This document shows positions 11,501 to 21,885 of a DNA stretch of 64,000 nucleotides, piece by piece. Each line of letters opens with the position of its first letter. Positions within the stretch are counted from its first letter, which is position 1. The stretch spans positions 1,432,501 to 1,496,500 of the forward strand of contig BRXU01000020.1 of assembly GCA_030267565.1 (NCBI GenBank), written 5' to 3'. The position numbers were made by a program, and so were the translations under genes. The notes beneath the pieces were generated by a model. The model was not told the origin of the DNA and did not search any database. It worked only from the letters and a program-made list of their open reading frames with translations. The DNA comes from Pleodorina starrii (taxonomy: Eukaryota; Chlorophyta; Chlorophyceae; Chlamydomonadales; Volvocaceae).

Positions 11501-14500
11501 AATCACCTGGCAGCGGGCAGGCTCGGTGATGGTGGTGGTGGTGGTGAAGGGCCTTCTCGGGCTTCTGACTTGCGCCGGCAACCACCACCACCCAGGCTCG
11601 CTGTCTCCAATACTGGCAATGATAGCATGGCAGGGAGCGGCGCTGGAGGTGGACGCAGCGGTGACAGCAGTGGCAGGACCGCCGGCGGCGGCAGCGGCGG
11701 CGGAAGCCACTGCCGGGGACGAATGTTTTCATGGGCAGCAGTAGTGGGCAGCGGCGGCGGCAGCGAACGCAATGCCTTTGGGCCGGCGGCCGCCTGGGAA
11801 GCGGTGCCCTCTTGGCACGCGGACCCTGCTGTTGGTTATGCAAGCGGTGAAACAGCAGCCGGCAAATCGACGGAGGTAGGTGGGAAAGTCAGTCGTATCG
11901 CTCGCCTAACCACCGCCGTGTGTGCCTGCATGCGGCATATCATCTATCTGTGGTCCGTCCTACCCTCTATCTACTCGCTCGTCCAAAACTGCGCAATGCA
12001 TGCAGTAGCCGTCACATAATTGATGGCCTTGCACGCATCAGGGCACATAGCTATAGCATGAGAGTATGAAGATGCGGAACACTGAAGGTTATATAAATAC
12101 GTAACGTGCCTGGATAGGAAGAAGCGCTGTTGGTATAGATGCTGCTGCTTGACGTACCGTTGCTCTGACATACCTAAACGAAGCTCGATAGAGCGCATAC
12201 ACGGCCATTTGCAAGGGACGATCCATCCACCCATTTAAATGAATGATTGCGATGGTATGTAGGTGGTGTATGTTTGTAAACAAAGCGGGTAGCTCGCTCC
12301 CCAGCGAGATTACGTACGATGTCAGGAAAGATGACCACACCTGCGTGCATGCTGGTAACGAAGCGCGTTCCCGTGTTTGGGCATGTGCGTAGGACGGGTG
12401 CTATTGGCGTCGACGGCAGCAGGTGGAGAGCACTCGGGCGCTCATTCCCGCCTGTAGTGATGGGCTAGTCGACAGAGTAATGAAGCTGCTGGACTCAGGT
12501 GCCGACACGGAATGGCGCAATGAGGTACGTACGTATGGAACCGATATAGGGTGTATGCATGGGTGCATGGGGAACTTTCCGAACGGATTACAGCTTCGTC
12601 GGTTGAATGCAATACGCAATACGCAATACGCAATACGCAATACGCAATACGCATACGCAATACGCATACGCAATACGAAATGCGTGGGCGGGCGCGTGCG
12701 CGGGTGTGGAGCTCCCGCCGCCACCCTCCATCCATCGCTCGAGGAAGGTGGGCCTATATATGCCACTATCGATACGCCTGATCAGTTCTACGGCGGTATC
12801 GATCCTTGTTCCACGTGATAAACGTCTTCCGCATTCCATCTATCTAGATAGTGCGGAAGGATTCCTGTGCGTGCGTAATGCATGCACCTTACTTCACCTG
12901 GGCATCAATTGTAGCCAGGCAACCAAGCCGGGTGTGTGTGTTACGTACATTTGTACGTATATGTATTAATATATACGAAGCGCCATATGCCTCGCTTTTG
13001 TGTGTAAACTGAAACACGCACGTTTCGTTGCCGCATGATAATCGATCGACTCCCCTTCCGTGTGCGTGCCACGCACCGTTGCGACATGCATGGGCACGCA
13101 CGCAGGCAGGCGACACCGCGCTCCTCGTCGCAATCCGGAACGGTCACAGAAAGGTGGTTCGGAACCTGCTGGAAGCCGGCGCGGACGCAGATGCGACAGA
13201 CAAGGTGCGGTTCTGGATGGGCGCCTCAGCTGCCCTGCCTTACTGGCTGGTCGCCTCTATCTGCGTGATGCCAGCACGCAGCTGGCCCCGCAGTTTATAT
13301 GGAGTAGGCTGATGGCAGCGAGCGGAGCCGCATATTACTTCTTGCATGCATGCAGAATAGAAAGCTGGAACCATTTTTTCAACAGCGTTATTCCTGAGGA
13401 TAGATGTTGCTGTTGGCTGGCTTGCAGGTTGGGAGGACTCCCCTCGTTCTGCTGGCAGCTCTGAGCGGCCCTCCGGATGCCTTCAGAGCACTCGTGGCAT
13501 TTAAAGCGAACACGGAAGCACGTGACCCCCGGGTGCGTTCGGGTTCCTTACTTAGTTTTTGTGGATGGTATGGGTCACATTTCTGTCAGAACAGCTACAC
13601 ACGCACACACACACACAATGCCGATGGCTCACCTCTCCACTAGCGAGTCTGTAAGGAGCTCATCACCGACGTAAGAACACCCATCCACAAACACACAATG
13701 TCGGCCGCCGCCGGTTAGGCAGGGATGGAAGGATCCAGGATGAATGGTGTGCGTGCGTTCGGGTTTGCGCATGAAAATACAACACGCACTTTTCCACATG
13801 CCATGCCCTGCCATGCATGCATGCGTACCACAATTATCGTTCATCCAACCGACCGGCGCGCGGCGCCCACGCACGGTGTTTGGTGAATGGGCCTGCTCGC
13901 CTGCATACATGACGTGCGTGCTGAGCGGTTTTGTTAGCGCACCCCGCCGCCTTCCTCATTTTCAGCCGCGTGCGCGGCATGCATCGTTCAACAATCAGGG
14001 CTTCCCTTATAGCGGACATACACCCACCTTTGCCTGGACGAGTGCGTGTCTGGCCAGAACGAATCCAAACTGTTGCTGTGCGATCGCACGGCGGCCCCGG
14101 TTCCGTCTCCATCTCCGTCTATCACAGCGCTCTTGGACGGCACTTCATTACGCTTGCTGGGAAGGCCGAATGGAGGTTGTGCAGGTCCTGCTGACTGTGG
14201 GCGGAGCAAATGTGGAGGCGCGAACCCGGGTGAGTTACGTAGTTGGTATTATTTAGCTATGTTTGTTAGTTGTCGATTGTCTGCGTGGGCTGCAGTGCAC
14301 TCGCTGGATATGGGACTGTTGTAACATACTGCTGGCTCTCTTGATATATCGATATACATACTATATACTGCAGCCGACGCTGCGTGGCCCTTGGCCATCG
14401 GTGCTGCTGACTTGCTTCGCTCTGAATTCTGATGTCTGCTTGCAAATGTATGCACGCACGTATCGATCGCGGGCGTTGCAGACAGCAGAAGATAGATAGT

Positions 14501-17500
14501 GGTTCGTGGCCCCGATGCTGTCGGCGGGTCACTATGCACCTAACAACGAATGTAGGACAATGGAGCGAGCTTGCCTGCTGTGTTTGGTGGCATGGATGAT
14601 AATAATCATATCAATAATAATGATACACCCGGCCGGGAGCCGAGGCGTGGGTTATGGGAGTAGAAGAGGTGGGGTGACGGGTTTCCCCCGCCGGTCCCAG
14701 CCCCACCACCACCGCGATGGCATGGGTGCTGAAGCTGACTGCGCTTCGTTCATCGACCACCTGTCTGCAGAAGTTTGAAACGGCGCTTCACCTTGCGTGC
14801 GTCAATGGGCAGCGAGAGGTTGTTGAACACTTGCTGCTGAGGCACGGCGCAAAGATAGAATCTCGCAACCAGGTATGGTACTCATCAAAAGTGTGTGTTG
14901 AGGATGGCTGGACCGATACGGGCTTTCGATCTTACACCACGCACGTTGGATGGATTTACTGAAGCAGTCGGGGAATGCGTGGGATGGGAACTTGCGGTGT
15001 ATGTGGAATACAAAACGAACGTCTGCCATGCTGAGGTCGGCGGGCGGGAGCTCGTATCTGTTACGGATGGGGCAATTGCGAGCCGTGATTGTGCTGCCCT
15101 GGACGGACAATCTGTGAGACCTATAACATACATATGAAAACGTGCGTGCCCGCCGTAACTTGATCAACAATCGATCAACTATCCATACCCCAGCCCCGCC
15201 TGGCTTTATTAACGGGCGCCGGCCTCCGCCGCCTCTATTTCGTGCGCAACTGGTAACTGGCTCGTAACACCAACGAACTCAACGAAGTGGGACTTGGATG
15301 GTGGCTCGCATGCAGGACGGCAAAACGCCTCTCTTCCTGGCGAGCGAGTACGGCCACTTGGACGTGGTTCGGTTCCTGCTGAAACATGGCGCGGACGTAG
15401 CAGCTTGTGACAAGGAGGTATGTACTTATAAGGGCGGGCAGTAGCTAGCATATTGGAGTGTCCGTCGGTCAAGGACACAATTAGGGTAGGTGGATAGTAA
15501 TAATATGAAGCGAGTCGAATGAACGCGAAGGAATCGATGGATGGGCAGGTATTCGTTGCCTAACTGCCGGCGCGTGCACGCATGCACGCATCATCATTGG
15601 TCTGCTGCTGCTGGGAAACTTAGGGTTTATAACGTACGTATATTCGAATTCGGCGGCGGCCATCTAGCTGTCTATCTATCTATCTAACGTCATGCCGGTA
15701 TGTATATATGTTGTGTTATGTTATGTAATGTTATTACAGTGTGTGTGGGGGGGGGGCTTTCTGGGCCCATTCTAGGGTGAGGTCACCGCCCTCCTGTTGT
15801 ATGTATATATGTCATGGACAGTCTTATTAAAAACGTTGGCCAATAATGTTTCGAATCGTTTGCGACGACACTTACGTATGTACGTATGTATATACATGCA
15901 TTGCACGCACGCACGCGTGTGACAACGTACTGTGCAGGACGGAGGCACCGCCCTCCATTGTTCGAGTCAGAACGGCCATCTTAAGGTTGTCCGTGCCCTG
16001 CAAAAGGCGGGTGCAAGTGTGGCGTCGGAAACAAAGGTACGATCTATTGATGCTTATTATCTACGTGCGTAAATAGGGATTACGACTCAGCATTTCCAGC
16101 ATTTCCGCTCGCTTGGATGGCTTACGAACAATAGATAGTCACATACATACATCATCATCAGCTTGCTTACCGCAAGTCTTCGGCGAGTGAGTGAAGGGGT
16201 GTTAATCAGCGAGATTAAGGTTAGACGGACGCACGGCGGCCACGCACGCACGCACAATGACCGAACCGCGCGACGCACTGCTGCTGTTGTATGTGCGCGC
16301 GCGGCTGGGCGACAGAGAACTCGTACCTTATGCTGATAAGTCGCACATCAATCGAAGCCGTTGTTTGCTTGTGCATTGATTTATTGAAGTCGCGCACCCG
16401 TTGCATGAGTTGTTATATGGGGTGGCAGCTGTCGGTGACCTGCTGATGCAAATTCAAGACACAATATTGGCTAGCGATCGACAAATGTGATGCGTCCTGA
16501 CACGAACCACACCGACGTACGCAGTGTCGTCGTACGTATGTGTATCTCAGAATATTATTACCTGACGTCCGTCATCAATTAAGAGCAATGTAAATAGATA
16601 GTCTTTGGGTGTTTAGTTCAAGCTCGGCGCTAGCTTTACACGCATGGGTATGGAAGCGAGGCAGCAGAGTACACCTACCGGTGGGTAGATAGGTAGTTCG
16701 TTACGGACGGGATGGGCACTGTACGAATTGCCTTTTCCTTCGTTAATAATAACCAACTTCATTCTGGTGAGTGGGTAAGGTATATATACGTACACGTGTA
16801 TATAATTGAAATTATTTGGCTCGCCGTAAATTTGCAGGCGGGTGCTACACCCCTTCACAAGGCGAGCATGGGCGGCCACCTGGATGTCGTACGGGCGCTG
16901 CTGGCGTGTGGCGCAAAAGTGAATGCGCGAACGAAGGCAAGATATTTAGCTAGCCGCGCGGTGCCACTCATGATGGACTAACTACATACCTCCACATCTA
17001 TCATCACATGGCAAGCGCGCGTTTGGATGTAGATGAACTTCGTTACCTTGTGCGTGGACAAAGCAACCCAATGCGTGCACCGCATTTATTATCCATGTAC
17101 GAATCTGGATGCGTGCTGAGGACATTTATCGTACTCTATCGCGTATTCCTATCTAAGCCTCAAGGGTTGTTCCGTTCCATGTTTGCTTGTGGTGCGTGGT
17201 AACGTTGGGTCCGGACGGACCAACCTGCGGTGGGTACCGACCAACCAACCTGGGTACGAACGGACCAACCAACGTACCGGAAGCGGTTGGCTGCTGTTGG
17301 ATACGTAGGATTGTCTGAGTTTGGGTTGGATTGTAGGTGTTACGTACGAAGTACGTAGCTTTTTAAGATCTACGTAATAGCTAGTAGGATAGCTTGCAGC
17401 TTTTTATGATCTATATATGTATATCTATTTCATTTAAATGCGAAGTCGATTCTGCATATCGTCAATACTCAACGTATCTAGGTTATTGCCGTACGTCGAT

Positions 17501-18719
17501 TACTATCGAGATCTATCGCGCGATGCGCTCCTGCCTGTTGTACATACTACCCGCAGGATGGGCGGACAGCTCTCCATTGCGCGAGCCTGGAGGGCGACAA
17601 AAAGGTTGTGAAGCTGCTATTGGACTCTGGCGCCAACCCGGGGGCAACAACATGGGTGAGGACGCACGCGAGGAAACGAAACACGTAATCGACTTTGTGG
17701 GCTCGTTGGACCGCACGGTCGCTTGGAGTATTGTGCAGCAGTTCGGATCGCGATGTCCGTCATTCAATAAGCGATCGAGCGAGACCCGCTGTATCGTACG
17801 TATATATGCCGGCTGCGTGCACGCATATGCACATTTATGTCGGTGTAGATTCTGAAACCCTCCAGCTCTCCCGCTTGCTTGCAACGCACGGGTGTTGTTA
17901 ATTATTGATTGATGTGTATGTAACGGACGGAAGGAGACATACATGTTGCCGTGACGGGTGACGTACGCCGCCTTAGAAAGAAAGAAAGTATTACGCTGGA
18001 CCGTAAGCCCTTGCGTGGGTTAAGGGAACAGACTGATGCCTCATCGGCGGGTACAGCCCATTACCGCGGTGACCGCCTTTTTGACTAAGATGGGTTGCTT
18101 CTCCCACCCACTCCGTGTCTGGGCTCCGTCTCACTCAGATCACATCTGGGTACCCGCACGCATTCTTCCCAGATATGCCAGACACATCATTGTTTGAACA
18201 TTCAACCGTAATGAGTTCTACCAGTGCAGGGGACAGGGACATGGCTACGTAAAGAGCCATGCGATCACCTGCTGTTCGTTCCCACACCAGGGCCCCCATC
18301 GGTCACCCAGCCCTCTGCGAAGGCCGGGATCGAACTCTCAGGCACTTCAGTGCCCTAACTCTCAGGCACTTCAGTGCCCTAACTCTCAGGCACTTCCTAG
18401 GGGATTACGCCGCCTTACCTTAACTTGACTTCACGTTACTTACTTACCGCCGCCTTACTGACCAAAACGTTTGCTTACTCATTTACCCACACAAATCGTT
18501 TATTTGCAGGCCCAATCGCCGGAGTCCCCCCGGTTACAAGGACTGCAGCCTCTGGACGACACACTACAATACCGTTCCTGTACCGCTCTTCAGTTCTCGG
18601 AATTCTTCGGCCACAGAGAGGTTTCCCAGATCCTCATAGCCGCTGGGGGCGGCAGCAGTGGCTGGCGAGGAGGAAGCGCGCGTTATAGCACGCCTCTTGG
18701 TAATTTGAAGGGTAGCTAG
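791..18719 (+). CDS. Gene A: multi-exon ankyrin-repeat protein (5' partial)
   Basis: Spliced gene for an ankyrin-repeat protein, presumably a protein-binding scaffold. Exons read from AG/GT borders: 791-880, 1225-1329, 2020-2118, 2466-2564, 8274-8372, 8759-8860, 9417-9545, a low-complexity stretch from 9850, 11035-11875, 12423-12524, 13106-13204, 13428-13532, 14128-14229, 14771-14872, 15316-15417, 15938-16036, 16838-16936, 17557-17655 and terminal 18510-18719. Nearly every ankyrin exon is 99-105 bp, in phase 0 at both ends, and holds exactly one repeat with the TALHxAS...G....VVxxLLxxGA core. The intron after 16936 has a GC donor (GCAAGA). The last exon has a degenerate repeat and ends at a stop at 18717-18719. 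The first exon resembles the first ankyrin exon of gene B, so a U-box may precede it outside the window. The junctions around the low-complexity part (9.8-11.9 kb) are not resolved. A chromovirus sits in the intron between 2564 and 8274. Confidence 0.8.
2763..3202 (-). repeat. 3' LTR of chromovirus
   Basis: 440-bp long terminal repeat, nearly identical to 7551-7990, with TGTTGTAT...ATACAACA ends. It is the 3' LTR because the pol frames run on the minus strand toward it. The integrase/chromodomain frame stops at 3204-3206, inside the purine tract beside the LTR. Confidence 0.95.
3204..5000 (-). pseudogene. pol: Chromovirus pol, 3' part: RNase H end, integrase, chromodomain
   Basis: Open frame of 598 codons. 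Residues 1-67 are the end of RNase H ([14 protein letters not shown]). An integrase HHCC zinc finger follows (H170, H177, C207, C210), then the integrase core with catalytic D240, D301 and E337; D301 and E337 are 35 residues apart, as usual. The linker has the [10 protein letters not shown] motif. The GPY/F-type region is followed by a C-terminal chromodomain at about 529-586 ([22 protein letters not shown]). Upstream the same frame is interrupted by one TAG at 5016-5018, where the family normally has a sense codon (GE-ELLAVV context), so this is the tail of a broken polyprotein. In related elements integrase inserts the cDNA and the chromodomain directs it to modified histones. Confidence 0.93.
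5016..6126 (-). pseudogene. pol: Chromovirus protease-RT remnant with internal deletion and frameshift
   Basis: Two overlapping frames. The frame from 6126 (308 codons) has an aspartic protease motif ADTGASHDF at about 125-133. Roughly 15 residues later it jumps into mid-RT ([11 protein letters not shown]), so the RT fingers and first catalytic segment are missing; the fusion is in frame. The YLDD catalytic box (about 179-182) and the thumb/connection motifs EYLGHVVS and [14 protein letters not shown] are present. A frameshift around 5200-5246 moves the reading into the 5246-5016 frame, which carries the start of RNase H ([14 protein letters not shown]). That frame ends at the TAG at 5016-5018. 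No active enzyme can come from this copy. Confidence 0.88.
6494..7480. mobile_element. R1 element, copy 1 (nested in the chromovirus)
   Basis: A roughly 1 kb sequence repeated at 19925-20948. The homologous part is bounded by inverted GGGCGGGGCCCC motifs (near 6497 and its reverse complement near 7435). It sits where gag would be, between the chromovirus protease region and 5' LTR. The other copy is not flanked by these LTRs, so R1 is a separate mobile unit that entered the retrotransposon. Both copies hold a plus-strand open stretch starting FALRTFFPR and ending KSACVMCK at a conserved stop (7231-7233 here). No transposase domain is recognised. The alternative is that R1 is an original internal part of the retroelement and copy 2 is a derivative. 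Confidence 0.6.
7551..7990 (-). repeat. 5' LTR of chromovirus
   Basis: 440-bp LTR partner of 2763-3202. It is followed inward, on the coding strand, by ACTGGTATCGAGACGG, whose TGGTATC start is typical of initiator-tRNA primer sites. The target duplication ATATT follows at 7991-7995. Confidence 0.95.
8274..9545 (+). CDS. Gene A ankyrin exons 5-7
   Basis: Exons 8274-8372 ([20 protein letters not shown], 33 codons), 8759-8860 ([20 protein letters not shown], 34 codons) and 9417-9545 ([20 protein letters not shown], 43 codons, a divergent repeat with an extended tail). Donors are GTAGGC, GTGAGT and GTCAGT. All are phase 0. The intron 8373-8758 holds a long foldback (see 8409-8562). Confidence 0.82.
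8409..8562. repeat. Imperfect 154-bp foldback in a gene A intron
   Basis: The left arm at 8409-8453 and right arm at 8519-8562 are inverted copies of about 44 bp (GATTGGGCAGCACCTCC against its complement). A third partial copy of the GATGCTTCATCTAT segment lies in the loop. It could be a miniature foldback transposon or a hairpin transcript made from the intron. Confidence 0.7.
9850..10195 (+). CDS. Gene A low-complexity Ala/Pro/Gln exon (borders uncertain)
   Basis: After an AG acceptor at 9849 an open frame continues the phase of the previous exon. It encodes an Ala/Pro-rich stretch, a run of nine Gln from a pure CAG tract at about 10045-10072, and a Pro-Gly repeat. A good GTGAGC donor lies at 10196, but it leaves one base over while the next large exon needs two, so either an unseen small exon lies between 10.2 and 11.0 kb or the border is wrong. 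The product would be a disordered linker between two ankyrin blocks. Confidence 0.45.
11035..11875 (+). CDS. Gene A large Gly/Ser/Ala-rich linker exon
   Basis: An 841-bp open stretch between a CAG acceptor (about 11034) and donor GTAGGT at 11876. It ends in phase 0, as the following ankyrin exon requires. The product is low complexity (Ser, Gly, Ala, Pro, with poly-Gly runs) and has no recognised domain. It would form a disordered region of about 280 residues splitting the ankyrin array. Reverse-strand open frames here are shadows of the GC-rich triplet composition. Confidence 0.55.
12423..18719 (+). CDS. Gene A second ankyrin block and 3' end
   Basis: Exons 12423-12524, 13106-13204, 13428-13532, 14128-14229, 14771-14872, 15316-15417, 15938-16036, 16838-16936 and 17557-17655, each 33-35 codons with one ankyrin repeat and phase 0 at both ends (for example [20 protein letters not shown] at 14128 and [20 protein letters not shown] at 15316). 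The terminal exon 18510-18719 starts at TTTGCAG/GCC, has a worn repeat ([20 protein letters not shown]) and reaches a stop. The donor after 16936 is GC rather than GT. A SINE (17976-18405) occupies the last intron. Confidence 0.85.
12606..12676. repeat. CAATACG heptamer microsatellite
   Basis: Short tandem array of CAATACG and the variant CATACG (about ten units) in the intron following the exon at 12423-12524. Confidence 0.85.
14613..14712 (+). repeat. R7 dispersed repeat, copy 1
   Basis: About 100 bp sharing GAGGCGTGGGTTATGGGAG and the following G-rich stretch with 33270-33365 (+) and 46485-46580 (-). All three adjoin AAT-rich sequence. Here it lies in an intron of gene A. It may be the end of the retroelement at 44.6-46.6 kb. 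Confidence 0.65.
17976..18405 (-). mobile_element. tRNA-derived SINE candidate with 12-bp target duplication
   Basis: A 430-bp insertion in the last intron of gene A, flanked by perfect 12-bp direct repeats TACGCCGCCTTA (17964-17975 and 18406-18417). On the minus strand it starts near a sequence with a polymerase III B-box match GAGTTCGATCCC (18337-18326) and an A-box-like TAGGGCACTGAAG (18357-18345). A 24-bp head segment is tandemly repeated about 2.6 times (18333-18396). The other end carries a (CTTT)n tail. A degenerate partial copy is at about 46895-47055. Confidence 0.78.
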
Positions 18720-19924
18720 GTAGGTCAGCATTTCCATCTAGCTAGGCCGCGGAGTTCGCCTCCCTCTATGTGTCAAACTAGACGGTGGCGTTTGAGAAAT
18801 CAACCAGCTAACTGAATTTGTCGCTGGGCAGGTTGCAGCGGAATGCTGGATGATCTAGCACGCACGCGCTTTCTTTTTTTGTTGATGTGGCCGACGTGCG
18901 TGTGGCAGCAGCTGCTGCTACCAGCAGCACCCATTCTCATTCTTCGATATTGTGTATTTCCGACAAGTGAACGAACGATTAAAGCATCTAGCCAGCAGGG
19001 TCAATGATCGGATGCCAGACGAACAACTAGCGACCTAACCCATCCCCGCCGCCTTCACTTATTTCACGGCCGAACGGAGGGCGCGAGGGGCAGCTTCCCG
19101 TATCATGCATGTATGCAGCCCCCTAGCATTTCACGCCTCCACACGTGTCCTCGGCTGGATGGATGGCTGGATGGGTGCAGAGCGGATGGACGGAGAGTGA
19201 CGGTGGCTGCTGCTGTCGACGGACGGACCAACTAACAGGAAGGCAGCAGCTAGGTTGTGTGCCCCGTACCCGCTTTCCCGCCAATTTTAGTTGTGAGCTG
19301 TGTGTAATTTGGACTTGTTGGGCGGGATCAACCAACTGTCAACTAACCGCGCGTGCGTCCTACGCCGCCGCCCTGAGCTCGTTGCCGAAGGTTGCGCTTG
19401 TTGCCTAATCAAGTAGCTGTTGACGAGCATGGTTGGTTCCTGGTTGGTGGGGGCTCGAACGAGACGGAGAAGTTGATTTGGCCATCCGTGTAGGTCAAGA
19501 CGCAGACGAAGCACAGCAGCTGGTAGGAAGGCAGGCTGGCAGCAGGCTGGATGGCGGGGCGTTCGCTTGGGACCCACTGCCCACTACTCCCGACCCTACA
19601 TTGCTCTTATTACTTGCTGCACTTGGCGACGGCTGGGTGTATTTCTGGCTGCGGGTAGGCAGGCAGCAGGCAGGCTTGCCCAGGGAGGCGGATCGACGCG
19701 TGCTGCCGCGCTGGAGCTATTCTAGCTATCTGAGAGGATCTTGGCGAGTGACGTTGTAAAATGTCAACTAGATTCGGATGTTATTGAGCGACGTGGTATT
19801 TCGTCCTTGCTTCTGTGACGTCCCGTACGTGTGTTGACGTTGTATTTCTAACGCACCGGTGTCACTGAGCGGCGTGGCTGGGTATTGGTCCTTACTTGCG
19901 TGCTTTATTATACCGCTTTATTGC
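18720..19924. other. Spacer downstream of gene A
   Basis: No supported gene. Short open frames on both strands lack recognisable domains and splice context. This is the spacer between gene A and the repeat-rich region that follows the 3' end of gene B. Confidence 0.5.
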
Positions 19925-20948
19925 ATTTTTGGGCGGGGCCCCAGCGCGAAGCGCCCAGGGGGCCCCGCCCTGTAGGATTGCCCATGTCCGTGTGCCCGTG
20001 CGTGGGACGTGGGACGTGGGAAGTAATTGGACAAGTGTAGACTTTCGGCCAACGGAAAGTCTGCAGAAGTAAGAGATTACATTCTTTATTGCACGGTGAA
20101 TTTATTATTGGAACCCAACATCGCATGAGTACAAACCAGTTTGGCAGTCTCCATGGACCGAGGCCGAGGTCAAACCAACACCTCTCGGCCTATAATTAAT
20201 TCCAGAAGATTCATCGTTCCTTCAAGTGGAATTCTGACATGAAGGCGTGAAATGAAGCTTCATTTCTGCAACCAACTATGTTCGCATTGCGAACATTCTT
20301 CCCGCGATCACACCACAGCAGCTCTGCTTGCCGGTCCGATCGTCTTGACGCATATTACTATTACAAAAGTTGCAAGGAGCAAACCATGAGGGGCAAACTG
20401 CTGGTTGTTGGACGCGTACGCCAAGCCGCCAATGCACGCACGATGCAGCGGTCTTCTGCGGGCCGCCCAACAAGTCCAGTCGGCAACCTAGGGGATGGAC
20501 TTCTACGTTCCCTGTCCTAATGTTAAAGCAGTCAAGCCTCCTCTACGGCGAATACCTCAGTAGCGAAGCCTGTGCACTCTCGTCGGCAACTGCACGTCGT
20601 CGCAACCCTCGCAAACAGTTCCGCTGTCCTTCTATTGGCAAGTCAGCCTGCGTGATGTGTAAATGATACACTCCATACACTCCATGTCTACTGTCATGTA
20701 ACTTCAGCCAATGCGCTGGCCGGAAGAGTTGCACAGTGCCGAGACGGCGCGCGATGCTAAACATGGGTCGGATTGCTGAAGCCGCAGGCATTTCAGATAT
20801 AAAGCTCTGGCTGCCTATCAGCAGGAATGTCGACACTCTCACAGTTGACGCCCTCGCTGCCCTAGCACTCAACTTAAGCCGTACGGATTTAGTGGGGCCC
20901 CGCCCTTTTTCCGGCTTCAAGGAAGCCGACACCAACCCCTTGTTTACT
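19925..20948. mobile_element. R1 element, copy 2
   Basis: Second copy of the roughly 1 kb R1 unit, colinear with 6494-7480 and bounded by inverted GGGCGGGGCCCCA motifs (near 19931 and 20909). It shares the plus-strand open stretch ending KSACVMCK at 20661-20666. This copy also has a plus frame at 20736-21014 ([20 protein letters not shown]...) that starts inside R1 and runs past its end; copy 1 is disrupted there by a deletion. No known transposase motif is seen. Confidence 0.6.
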
Positions 20949-20984
20949 TTTGTTAGTGCTGTATACCGCGCTCCGCTGTTACGG

Positions 20985-21360
20985 ATAATAAGCGTGGGTG
21001 GGTTTTGGTCCTGACAGTCCTGCAGGGGTGAAGACAGAAATACATGTTTAAGGAAGGGCGCGCGGTCTGCTGGCGGAGTGGCCCGTAAAGCAATACGCAA
21101 CGGAGCTCGATGACGCCGCCCCGGGCGAGGCCCATCCGCTAGCTTCGAGCGACACCCACGCCCCATCGTGCACGTTCGGCGTGCAACCGTGCGTGAGCCT
21201 GCCCAGCCCGGCCGCACATACATACGTACGCGATACATGGCCCGTCTGCAACGCAGCGCGCGGTTCCGTCCTGGGGTAGACGCACGCAGGTACGCCAAAC
21301 CACCTCCCCATCCAATTTAAACAAAGACTCGCCCCACGCCCTACATACATACGGCCCCGG
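20985..21360. repeat. R2 block, copy 1
   Basis: Homologous to 43085-43575 and 53580-54068. The core CTAGCTTCGAGCGAC and the flanking CGCACGCAGG...CCATCCAATT segments are shared. It contains no recognised coding sequence. It is next to R3 here and at 42 kb. Confidence 0.65.
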
Positions 21361-21885
21361 AGTGTCTATCTATCTGCGGCACTGCATGCGGCCGTTGGAC
21401 GTTGTTTCCCTCTATCTGCGGTACCGGAATCGGCCATGGAACGAACACGGGTGGCGGCAATGCATGTATGAAGGCCGGCAAGTAGGCATACTCGAAACTC
21501 CCACACCGGGTTCACCGATTGCGGTTTCGCGCGGGAAGGGTAGGTGGGATATTCGTGGGCCTACCTCGACCACTGCTTATTGCGGATGGTCTCCATCAGC
21601 AAGGGGGCCGCCCCCGCAACGGGAGGATCTGCCCTCCGCTGATCTATCTGTTGACTACGTCTCGGCCTGCTGTATGTATCGGGATGGGGGCGTTCGTTCG
21701 GGCGGAGGTCTCGTCCGTTTGCAGTCGCCGTCCCGCCGAGTTTCTGTCAGGTTTGCGGAGGGTTGCATCCATCGCGCATTGGGGAGCATAATGGCTGGCA
21801 GGGTGGCTATCTTATTTTGCTTTCTACGGCCAGAGATACTCCAGGCTCAGAAGCGCTGAGAGTATCTGTCAGGATCTGTCTATCT
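21361..21885. repeat. R3 block, copy 1
   Basis: Matches 42180-42690 over most of its length (CTGCGGTACCG.AATCGGCCATGGAAC, then GGGAGGATCTGC and GTTGACTAC). The order relative to R2 is reversed between the two loci (R2-R3 here, R3-R2 at 42-43 kb). No coding function is recognised. Confidence 0.6.
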
